From: JAFGHJ01 sp964631335
Lineage (GTDB): Bacteria; Hydrothermota; UBA3072
Length of the DNA stretch: 20,936 nt
NCBI GenBank assembly: GCA_964631335.1
Contig: CAZVXD010000024.1
Coordinates: forward strand, 1 to 20,936
Direction of reading: 5' to 3'
Shown here: piece after piece, positions 14,745-20,936 of the stretch
How positions within the stretch are numbered: the first letter of the stretch is position 1
How the letters are laid out: each line of letters opens with the position of its first letter
Notes under the pieces: generated by a model
Database searches by the model: none
What the model was told of the DNA's origin: nothing
Seen by the model: only the letters and a program-made list of their open reading frames with translations
Translations under genes and position numbers: made by a program

Positions 14745-14777
14745 AAAAATCCTCCAATTATTTTTATTGAGATTTAG

Positions 14778-15266
14778 TTAAGTAAAACTGTTTTCCTTTG
14801 CTCTACTGTGCGCGCATATTGTTTTATTTAGATTAGCTCCACAGATTGGGCATAGACCTGCGCAATCTTCGCCGCAAAGCGGTTTCATCGGTACCGAAAG
14901 TATTATCTGGTCGCGAAGAAAAGGCCCTAAGTTTATACAGTTATTTTCTACAATATATTCGTTTTTATTTTCATCTAATTTTCTGGTTAACCCTCCGTCA
15001 ATATCGTAATCTGTCTTATTCTTGAATTTCAGTTGAAAATTACTCTTCTCGTGCCGGTTAATATTTTCCAGGCAGCGAGAACAGGTGAGCGATAGATTGT
15101 ATTCCTCCAGGCCTTCGACATTGTAAAAATTTCCGCTTTTCCTTATTTCTACCTGTACGTGCACCTCACCGGTTACTTCCTTAACAGAAATATTCTCTTC
15201 TTTGATGTTAAATACCAATAAGCTTCCCTCTTTGGGAAGATTTCCTACATTTATATGTAAATTCAT
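14778..15266 (-). CDS. yceD: YceD/DUF177 family protein
   Basis: This 162-aa protein is of the DUF177 family, nearly always found just before rpmF. It has been linked to 23S rRNA accumulation in bacteria and plants, though the mechanism is unsettled. Cysteines lie at 62 and 65 (CSRCLE) and at 131, 135, 139 and 142 (CGEDCAGLCPICG), the latter a probable zinc-binding motif characteristic of the family. It is the first gene of the long operon. The ATG has no Shine-Dalgarno and lies 10 nt after a near-consensus -10 box, which suggests a leaderless transcript. Confidence 0.92.
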   Translation of the reverse strand: MNLHINVGNLPKEGSLLVFNIKEENISVKEVTGEVHVQVEIRKSGNFYNVEGLEEYNLSLTCSRCLENINRHEKSNFQLKFKNKTDYDIDGGLTRKLDENKNEYIVENNCINLGPFLRDQIILSVPMKPLCGEDCAGLCPICGANLNKTICAHSRAKENSFT

Positions 15267-15276
15267 AACGGTTATA

Positions 15277-15304
15277 ATATTAAAAAGAAACTTCTTTTTG
15301 TCAA
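15277..15304 (-). promoter_or_regulatory. Promoter of the yceD-rpmF-plsX-fab-etf-gyrA operon, leaderless geometry
   Basis: On the minus strand a consensus TTGACA (15304-15299), 16-bp spacer and TAATAT (15282-15277) end 10 nt before the yceD ATG at 15266. The few bases between (TATAACCGTT) hold no ribosome-binding site. This is the best promoter for the whole operon. Confidence 0.65.
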
Positions 15305-15543
15305 GCTCCGATAGAAAATTAAAAAATCAAATATTAAAATTTAAAATTACAAATCAAAGTTAAAAAATAAAAAAGCTACAAAACCTCGAAGACAGAAAGC
15401 AAAAATCTGTATTTTGATATTTCCTTTTGCATTTTGCTTTTTGATATTTAAATTGCGTTTTAAGGTAGGACGAATTAGAATTGTAGAGTGCTTTTACCCA
15501 AAATTTCGTACCCGAAACCTAAATATGCTAATTATATTATCCC
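15305..15543. repeat. Divergent intergenic region carrying a pair of AT-rich repeat arms
   Basis: This lies between the two outward-facing promoters of the yceD operon and recF. The left arm at 15322-15339 (AAAAATCAAATATTAAAA) and the right arm at 15430-15451 (containing TTTTGCTTTTTGATATTT) match the pair at 18821-18838 and 18984-19005 at 17/18 and 21/22 positions. No gene, RNA or terminator is recognised between the arms. Confidence 0.65.
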
Positions 15544-15571
15544 TTGACTATTCGATTTTTTTGTATATATT
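15544..15571 (+). promoter_or_regulatory. Promoter of recF-dciA-gyrB, leaderless or very short leader
   Basis: TTGACT (15544-15549), 16-bp spacer and TATATT (15566-15571) end 12 nt before the recF ATG at 15584. The sequence between is CAACTATACAAA, with no Shine-Dalgarno. Confidence 0.6.
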
Positions 15572-15583
15572 CAACTATACAAA

Positions 15584-16666
15584 ATGTTCCTTGAGAGTTT
15601 ATATTGCAAGAATTTTCGTAATTTTGTGTCCTTTGATTTGGATTTCCCGAAGGGAAAAACTTTGATTGTTGGGGATAATAGTGTTGGAAAGACCAATTTG
15701 ATAGAAATGATCTATTTTCTCTCCACTTTTAGCTCTTTCAGGACGCAAAAAACAGATAATCTTGTCCGTTTTGGCGAGAAGTTTTTTGCTCTTTCTGGGG
15801 CTTACGGAGACGCGGAAGTTAAAGTAAGATATTCTAATAAAAAGGAGATTTTTATAAACGATTCTAAACAGAGGAGCGTAAAAGAGGCTTTCGGAGCTAT
15901 TCCGATTGTAGCGTTGACCAACGAAGATGTGAATATAATCAATGGGGGTCCGGGAAATAGGCGTTATTTTATGAATATAAGTATTTCTCTGTATGACAGG
16001 AAGTATCTCGATTATTTGTATGAATACAGAAGAGCTAAAAAGCAGAGAAACAAACTTCTGATCGATGCGAAGAAATTGGGTCGATACGGTAATTTTGATT
16101 TATGGGAAAGACAATTGGTAAAAGCGATTTATCCCATAGTGCAGGCAAGAGTTTCTTTTTTGGAGAAGCTCTCGTTTTATGCCAGAGAAATTTTTAAAGA
16201 TATTACAGGTAAAACTGTTGCCATAGAATATATTCCCGGAGCAGATTACGACAACATAGAATCGGCATTCAAGGCAAAACGTCGGCAGGAGATAGACACT
16301 GGTTATACTTTATTTGGACCGCATAGAGATGATATTATGATTAAAGTGGAGAATCATGAGGCTAAGGATTCTGCTTCTTTTGGAATAAAAAAATTGCTGG
16401 TAACTTCTCTGAAAATGGCAATTTCCAGAATTTTGACCGAAATAAGGGAAGAAGAGCCGATAATATTAATAGATGAAATGTTGGGTGGTCTTGACAGAAA
16501 GAATTCGGATTCTCTTGCGGAATTTCTGGGAAGCGTGAAGCAGGTTTTGATAACCACTGCCGATAGGAATTTTAAGTGTGATGGAAATTACAATAGGTAT
16601 ATAATAGAGAAAAAGAATGGAACCCCATTTGTTAGCGAATGCACTGAAAAAATATATACATTCTAA
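15584..16666 (+). CDS. recF: DNA replication and repair protein RecF
   Basis: RecF is a structural-maintenance-type ATPase that helps load RecA at gaps with RecO and RecR. The 360-aa protein starts FLESLYCKNFRNF, has Walker A GDNSVGKT (30-37), the GGPGNRRYFM loop (121-130), GPHRDD (245-250) and Walker B with IILIDE (293-298). The ABC signature, usually SQGQQ-like, reads SFGIKK (265-270), keeping Ser-x-Gly but losing the QQ. The length is normal. It heads a recF-dciA-gyrB unit as in many genomes, without dnaA and dnaN here. Its start is fixed by alignment with known RecF starts. Confidence 0.94.
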   Translation: MFLESLYCKNFRNFVSFDLDFPKGKTLIVGDNSVGKTNLIEMIYFLSTFSSFRTQKTDNLVRFGEKFFALSGAYGDAEVKVRYSNKKEIFINDSKQRSVKEAFGAIPIVALTNEDVNIINGGPGNRRYFMNISISLYDRKYLDYLYEYRRAKKQRNKLLIDAKKLGRYGNFDLWERQLVKAIYPIVQARVSFLEKLSFYAREIFKDITGKTVAIEYIPGADYDNIESAFKAKRRQEIDTGYTLFGPHRDDIMIKVENHEAKDSASFGIKKLLVTSLKMAISRILTEIREEEPIILIDEMLGGLDRKNSDSLAEFLGSVKQVLITTADRNFKCDGNYNRYIIEKKNGTPFVSECTEKIYTF

Positions 16667-16910
16667 ACCCCTGGGTGAAAGCCTTCTTAAAATCGAGGTT
16701 TTGAGCCAGTGGGATGAGATTTGCCCGCCGATGATTGCGAAACACGCAAAACCGATCGGCTTTAAAGATAAGAAGCTAAGTTTAGAGGTTAACTCCTCTG
16801 CATGGTTAAACGAACTGACTTTTTTTAAAAAGGATTTGATAACAGAACTGAATCAAAGGGCAGGAAAGAAAGTGATAAAAGAAATTCGATTCTATCTCAA
16901 GGAGGGTTAA
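16617..16910 (+). CDS. dciA: DciA/DUF721 family protein
   Basis: This 97-aa protein belongs to DUF721, whose members DciA act with or load the replicative helicase DnaB in bacteria that lack DnaC or DnaI. The KH-like core is visible: VLSQWDEICPPMIAKHAKPIGF, then LSLEVNSSAWLNELTFFKKDLITELN and IKEIRFYL. The ATG lies 50 nt inside recF in another frame; a TTG four codons later would shorten the overlap, but the domain needs nearly the whole ORF. The end overlaps gyrB by one base (TAATG). The recF-dciA-gyrB order is common. Confidence 0.88.
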   Translation: MEPHLLANALKKYIHSKPLGESLLKIEVLSQWDEICPPMIAKHAKPIGFKDKKLSLEVNSSAWLNELTFFKKDLITELNQRAGKKVIKEIRFYLKEG

Positions 16911-18811
16911 TGGAAAAGAACGGATATACTGCTTCTAGCATAAAAGTTTTAAAAGATCTGGAAGGCGTCAGAAAAAGACCCGCGATGTACATAGGGGATA
17001 CCGGAAAAAGAGGACTTCATCATCTAATATATGAAGTTGTCGACAATTCTATAGATGAAGCGATGGCGGGATATTGTGATAAGATTAGTGTTACTATAGA
17101 GGAAGATAATTCGGTGGTGATAACCGATAACGGTCGCGGAATTCCCATAGATTTGCATAAAGAAGAGAACAAATCGGCTGTTGAAGTGGTTATGACGACT
17201 CTGCATGCGGGAGGAAAATTCGATTCCAATATATATAAAGTCTCCGGAGGACTTCACGGCATAGGAATTTCGGTGGTGAACGCGCTCAGTTCCTGGATGA
17301 AAGTAGAGATATCCAGAAATGGTTATTTATGGACTCAGAATTACAGCAGGGGCAAGGCGACTTCAGAATTAAAAAAAGGTGCTTCCAGAAAAACAACGGG
17401 TACAAGGATTTCCTTTTATCCCGATTCTGAAATATTCGGCAACATCAAATTCAGCAGAGAATATTTAGATGAACGTTTGAGGGAATTGGCTTTCCTTAAT
17501 AAAGGGTTAAAAATTGAACTCGATTTTAAACCTGAAGAGAAAAAAGACAGTTTTCAGTACAAGGGAGGAATAAAAGAATTCATAGAATATCTGGATAAAA
17601 ATAAAAATCCCATACACCGTCATCCTATATATATAAACAGAGCTGTAGATTCATGCGTTATAGAAGTAGCTCTTCAATTCAATGATTCGTACTCTGAGAA
17701 TATATTTTCTTACGCAAACAATATTAGAACTATAGAAGGCGGAACGCATCTTTCCGGTTTTAAAAGCGCAGTGACCCGCAGCATCAATCAATACGCGAAA
17801 TCTCAGAAAAATATTTCTCTTAAGGATCTTAAACTTACGGGAAATGATATAAGAGAGGGTTTGACCGCTGTTGTCTCGGTTAAACTTCCTCAGCCGCAAT
17901 TCGAGGGACAGACAAAGACGAGATTGGGGGATAGGGAAGTAGAAGGTCTTGTGGCTTCGGTAGTAGGAGACGGCGTTTCCGAGTATCTGGAGAGAAACCC
18001 GCAAGCGGCGAAGAAGATAATAGATCAGTCGATTGTGGCGGCGAGATCCAGAGTTGCTGCTCAAAAAGCCAGAGATATTACCAGAAGAAAGAGTGCCCTT
18101 GATTCGGCTAACCTGCCCGGTAAACTTGCAGATTGTTCTTCGAGAGACCCGGGAGAATCTGAGCTTTTTATAGTCGAAGGAGATTCGGCGGGTGGTTCGG
18201 CAAAACAGGGTAGAGATAGAACTTGCCAGGCGGTTCTTCCTTTAAGAGGAAAACTGTTAAACGTGGAAAAAACTCGTTTGAATAAAGTTCTGGCTAATAA
18301 TACTATAAGTACTTTGATATCTTCTCTGGGCGTGGGTATAGGAAAAGAGGATTTCGATTATACTAAACTGCGCTATCACAAGGTTATTATAATGACGGAC
18401 GCCGATATAGATGGCGCGCATATAAGAACGTTGCTTTTAACTTATTTCTTCAGGTACGCTAAAGAGGTCATAGAAAAAGGGAATCTTTATATAGCTCATC
18501 CCCCTCTTTATCAGGTAACCGACGGAAAGAAAAAGCAGTGGGCATATACAGAGAGAGAAAAGGAAAAAGTTATCGAAGAGATGGGTAGTGATAGAGTGAA
18601 GGTTCAAAGGTTTAAAGGATTGGGAGAAATGAATCCCACACAGCTCTGGGAAACGACCATGAATCCTGAACAGAGAATTTTGAGGAAAGTAACGATCGAA
18701 GATGCGATAGCCGCGGACCAGATGTTCGATGTATTAATGGGTAACGCGGTTAGTCCAAGAAAAAGATTTATTTTAAAAAACGCGCAGTTTGTGGAAAACC
18801 TGGACGTGTAA
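16910..18811 (+). CDS. gyrB: DNA gyrase subunit B
   Basis: This 633-aa ATPase subunit of gyrase is close to the length of Gram-positive GyrB and lacks the insert of enterobacterial forms. The GHKL ATPase has Glu42, Asn46, DNGRGIP (73-79) and GGLHGIGISVV, and Lys336 lies in the QTK loop. The TOPRIM domain carries EGDSAGGSAKQGRD from 423 and the metal-binding DADID (497-501). The tail has FKGLGEMNPTQLW. A strong AAGGAGGG ribosome-binding site lies within the dciA end and the ATG shares a base with its stop. ParE is less likely given the recF-dciA neighbours and the gyrA in the divergent operon. Confidence 0.96.
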   Translation: MEKNGYTASSIKVLKDLEGVRKRPAMYIGDTGKRGLHHLIYEVVDNSIDEAMAGYCDKISVTIEEDNSVVITDNGRGIPIDLHKEENKSAVEVVMTTLHAGGKFDSNIYKVSGGLHGIGISVVNALSSWMKVEISRNGYLWTQNYSRGKATSELKKGASRKTTGTRISFYPDSEIFGNIKFSREYLDERLRELAFLNKGLKIELDFKPEEKKDSFQYKGGIKEFIEYLDKNKNPIHRHPIYINRAVDSCVIEVALQFNDSYSENIFSYANNIRTIEGGTHLSGFKSAVTRSINQYAKSQKNISLKDLKLTGNDIREGLTAVVSVKLPQPQFEGQTKTRLGDREVEGLVASVVGDGVSEYLERNPQAAKKIIDQSIVAARSRVAAQKARDITRRKSALDSANLPGKLADCSSRDPGESELFIVEGDSAGGSAKQGRDRTCQAVLPLRGKLLNVEKTRLNKVLANNTISTLISSLGVGIGKEDFDYTKLRYHKVIIMTDADIDGAHIRTLLLTYFFRYAKEVIEKGNLYIAHPPLYQVTDGKKKQWAYTEREKEKVIEEMGSDRVKVQRFKGLGEMNPTQLWETTMNPEQRILRKVTIEDAIAADQMFDVLMGNAVSPRKRFILKNAQFVENLDV

Positions 18812-19048
18812 ATAAAATGTAAAAATCAAATATCAAAAGGTAAAGTTACAACATAGCATTCAGCAGGTAGGATTCAAAATCCGGAATATTATTTCTACCA
18901 GGATAACTAAAAGTAACAACAAATTATACAAACAACACAAATATTTTTTGTTTATCCGTAGGGAGGGGTAAGGATACTTTTTACATTTTGCTTTTTAATA
19001 TTTAATTTACGTTGACTTGCAATATTCCGAATCTTTTTTTAAGAAAAT
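18812..19048. repeat. Convergent intergenic region with a second AT-rich repeat pair
   Basis: This lies between gyrB (+) and the LysE-family gene (-). The left arm is at 18821-18838 (AAAAATCAAATATCAAAA) and the right arm at 18984-19005 (containing TTTTGCTTTTTAATATTT), matching the pair upstream of recF. Nine-base inverted words CGGAATATT (18882-18890) and AATATTCCG (19021-19029) are also present but 130 bp apart. No GC-rich intrinsic terminator is visible for either gene. Confidence 0.65.
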
Positions 19049-19669
19049 CTAGTGGGGAAAACCGATTAAAGCATCGAATATAAACTTCCCGCCCAGGAAA
19101 AGCAGAAAAACACCGCAGATTACAAAAACAATTTTTTGGAATTTTTTACCGAAAAAAGTACCTCCTCTATGAGATATGAATGAAAGAAAATACAGCCATA
19201 AGAAATCGCAGAGCCAGTGAACTACTGCAAATACAGTAAACCAGAAGAAACCGAATTCCGCCGAGCGGGCAATTAAAGCCGCGCCTATGGTTGCCCACCA
19301 AACGATAAAATAAGGGTTGCCGAGACTTAAAAAAACACCGGCTACTACCGGAGAACGCTTTTCTGTTTTACTCTTTGGCTTCGCAGTTTTTGAACCCCTC
19401 AGAATATCTGCACCCATCCATAATAAGAATATACCACCTGCGATTCCTATAATTTCTTTTACGTAGGGTTTATTAATAAGAGAATCGAAGCCCAGAAAAA
19501 TAAGAAAAATCAGGGGGAATTCCACAATACCGTGTCCCAGGGAAATTAACGCGCCGGCGTGCGGGTTCTTGCTGCCTTTGCTGATTGTGACAGCCGTTAC
19601 GGGACCGGGAGCCAGAACTCCGGAAAAAGATATAAAGACGGTTTGAAGAAGGAAAACAATTATCGACAT
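19049..19669 (-). CDS. LysE/RhtB family transporter
   Basis: This 206-aa inner-membrane protein of the LysE superfamily exports amino acids or related small molecules. It has about six hydrophobic segments. The N-terminal part FISFSGVLAPGPVTAVTISKGSK with LAPGPV is characteristic, followed by GHGIVEFPLIFLIFLGF and the mid-protein GVFLSLGNPYFIVWWATIG signature. The substrate cannot be inferred. The ATG is 3 nt after the stop of the glycosyltransferase gene, so the two are probably co-transcribed, though no functional link is evident. Confidence 0.9.
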   Translation of the reverse strand: MSIIVFLLQTVFISFSGVLAPGPVTAVTISKGSKNPHAGALISLGHGIVEFPLIFLIFLGFDSLINKPYVKEIIGIAGGIFLLWMGADILRGSKTAKPKSKTEKRSPVVAGVFLSLGNPYFIVWWATIGAALIARSAEFGFFWFTVFAVVHWLCDFLWLYFLSFISHRGGTFFGKKFQKIVFVICGVFLLFLGGKFIFDALIGFPH

Positions 19670-19672
19670 TGC

Positions 19673-20836
19673 CTAACCGATAATTTCTTCAATATCGTCT
19701 CTGTTTTTAGCTATCCATTCCATAAAAACCTGCCACTTGTTTTCTTTTTCTTTAAATTTCGGATAGTTTGATAAGGCTATTTTTCTGAATTTGAATATAA
19801 GCAGGATATTTTCCGAGAATCTAAGAGCCTCCTTTATTTTTCCGCTAAAAAAAGCTCTGTAATATAGAATTAAATTTGTAATAACTATTTTGAAATACAA
19901 ACCGGCGGTTAAAAAGTAGCCCGGATAGGGCATCGTGTTTTTTATTGGATAGCCGCTTTTTTTCAGCTTTATCCTCATATATATAAATCGCTTAATATCT
20001 TCTCTCATCTTGAGCCATAGGGGATTTTGTCCGGGTGGGGGAAGATGTTTTATGGAAAGTTTGTTATCTAGTAAAAATTTGAGTCCTTTAGACTTAGCGT
20101 TGCAGAGGAAATCTATATCTTCCCCGCGCGAGATGTACGGATCGAATAAAACACGGGTGAACATTTTTCTGTGAATTATCATATTTCCGCCGAACACAAA
20201 AGGAGTATCCTTCAGTCGGGGGGGGATATCGATAATTTCGAATGCTTTGTTCATGGCTCCGGTATTGTTCCACCATATTTTCCACCATTCTCTCTTATCT
20301 TTAAATTTATACCCGCCATGCGGTTGAATGTAGTAGCCGGCAATCGCGTAGATTTTGTCTTTTCCTATAAATTCCTGCGCTTTTTCGATAAAGTTAGGGT
20401 CTTCAAAGACTTCATCGTCGTCTATTAAGACAGAAACATCGGCACCTGAGATATGAGGGAGTATTACGCACATATTTCTAATGTTGGAATATCCTTCTAA
20501 ACTCAGGTGTGGAATATATTCGGGTTTATTTATTTCTTCCAAAAATTTGTGCAATTTCAATAAATCCGGATAAGAAAAATGCAGGATTTTATGTTTATTT
20601 CTGAAAGGTTCTATTATACTATCCACTTTGTCTTTTACTTCTTCTCCGATCGAAGGACTTGTGGGACAGCTTATAATTATTACGCTAAAATCGCTTTCCT
20701 CTATGACATCTAAGCTCTTAAGCAAACGACCGAGGGTGCCTTTCTGGTTAAGCGGCGTGGGATGGTCATAGACCATATCCTCTTTGCGGGGTTTTTCTCT
20801 CGACCAGTATGTCGGTATAACAATTATCGATTTCAT
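19673..20836 (-). CDS. Family-2-like glycosyltransferase
   Basis: This 387-aa protein has a GT-A fold pattern. SIIVIPTYW is at the N-terminus. A metal/nucleotide-sugar motif VLIDDDEVFED has its acidic triplet at 139-141. FVFGGNMIIHRKMF and RGEDIDF (238-243) supply a plausible catalytic-base ED motif. SIKHLPPPG follows. The C-terminal 100 residues contain amphipathic or weakly hydrophobic segments (YFLTAGLYFKIVITNLILYYRA near 310) that could touch the membrane. Donor and acceptor are unknown. It heads a unit with the LysE gene. The ATG overlaps the stop of a 12-codon leader ORF. Confidence 0.82.
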   Translation of the reverse strand: MKSIIVIPTYWSREKPRKEDMVYDHPTPLNQKGTLGRLLKSLDVIEESDFSVIIISCPTSPSIGEEVKDKVDSIIEPFRNKHKILHFSYPDLLKLHKFLEEINKPEYIPHLSLEGYSNIRNMCVILPHISGADVSVLIDDDEVFEDPNFIEKAQEFIGKDKIYAIAGYYIQPHGGYKFKDKREWWKIWWNNTGAMNKAFEIIDIPPRLKDTPFVFGGNMIIHRKMFTRVLFDPYISRGEDIDFLCNAKSKGLKFLLDNKLSIKHLPPPGQNPLWLKMREDIKRFIYMRIKLKKSGYPIKNTMPYPGYFLTAGLYFKIVITNLILYYRAFFSGKIKEALRFSENILLIFKFRKIALSNYPKFKEKENKWQVFMEWIAKNRDDIEEIIG

Positions 20837-20871
20837 GTCAAAAAGAACCTTGTATTAATCATTCTTCGCAT
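20833..20871 (-). CDS. Possible leader peptide of the glycosyltransferase gene
   Basis: This 12-codon ORF (MRRMINTRFFLT) starts 7 nt after the -10 box and its TGA overlaps the glycosyltransferase ATG (ATGA). The geometry suggests leaderless translation of the leader followed by coupled re-initiation. It may be chance, because such a short ORF has no other support. Confidence 0.3.
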   Translation of the reverse strand: MRRMINTRFFLT

Positions 20872-20878
20872 TTTTATA

Positions 20879-20906
20879 AGAATATGGAAAAGGAGATACT
20901 TGTCAA
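20879..20906 (-). promoter_or_regulatory. Promoter of the glycosyltransferase-LysE unit
   Basis: On the minus strand a consensus TTGACA (20906-20901), 16-bp spacer and TATTCT (20884-20879). The predicted transcript starts about 7 nt downstream, near an ATG at 20871 and 35 nt before the glycosyltransferase ATG. Confidence 0.55.
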
Positions 20907-20936
20907 TGATAGCAAAATAGCTTTTTGCCTTTGGCT

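Noticed and set aside
15414..15665. 83-codon plus-strand ORF overlapping the recF start
   Set aside because: It crosses the AT-rich repeat arm and the recF promoter in another frame and has no coding character.
17651..18064. 137-codon minus-strand ORF inside gyrB
   Set aside because: It is antisense to conserved GyrB sequence with no domain or start signal.
18882..19029. Inverted CGGAATATT / AATATTCCG pair downstream of gyrB
   Set aside because: The arms are nine bases, AT-biased and 130 bp apart, too weak for a terminator and plausible by chance.
1..20936. CRISPR array, tRNA, rRNA, transposase, integrase, toxin-antitoxin or defence gene
   Set aside because: I looked for regularly spaced repeats, cloverleaf sequences and mobile or defence protein motifs on both strands and saw none.

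Overview
The window is a stretch of an AT-leaning bacterial chromosome from a draft assembly: a run of exactly 100 N interrupts fabD. All genes are chromosomal housekeeping or ordinary accessory genes. No phage, plasmid, insertion sequence, CRISPR array, tRNA or rRNA is visible. The organism looks anaerobic or facultative, because its EtfA carries an N-terminal 2[4Fe-4S] ferredoxin domain, a form typical of strict anaerobes. Intergenic DNA is full of short AT-rich and CACAAAG-type repeat phrases. This suggests an uncultured candidate-phylum-type lineage, but the phylum cannot be named safely from this window.

Layout, left to right. At 292-1425 (-) is a site-2 zinc protease with CBS domains. 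A plus-strand pair follows, a phasin-like coiled-coil protein and a UbiB/ABC1 kinase-like protein (1676-3634), which converges on an Hsp20 chaperone (3704-4156, -) across a symmetrical bidirectional terminator. The stretch 4398-5931 (+) holds a decayed PAS-domain gene, a DUF4180 protein and a flavin-binding Pyridox_ox_2/Nim-like protein.

From 15266 down to 5943 (-) runs one tightly packed 11-gene operon: yceD, rpmF, plsX, fabD (gapped), fabG, acpP, fabF, etfB, etfA, gyrA and an unassigned 80-codon ORF. Most junctions overlap or abut. The operon joins a ribosomal protein, phospholipid and fatty-acid synthesis, an electron-transfer flavoprotein and a gyrase subunit. Divergent from it is recF-dciA-gyrB (15584-18811, +), so the two gyrase subunits are driven outward from one 317-bp intergenic region. 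At the right end are a LysE-family exporter and a family-2-like glycosyltransferase (19049-20836, -).

The most notable signals are: (1) four genes that are first in their units have a TTGAC(A/T), 16-bp spacer, TAnnnT promoter whose -10 ends only 8-12 nt before the start codon, with no Shine-Dalgarno, which implies leaderless mRNAs; a fifth such promoter appears to drive a 12-codon leader ORF overlapping the glycosyltransferase start; (2) gyrA lies at the end of a fatty-acid/ETF operon and is translationally coupled to an unassigned small ORF; (3) the GyrA-box is degenerate and the RecF ABC signature is atypical; (4) matching pairs of AT-rich repeats flank the recF-dciA-gyrB unit. I saw no obvious new defence or mobile system.
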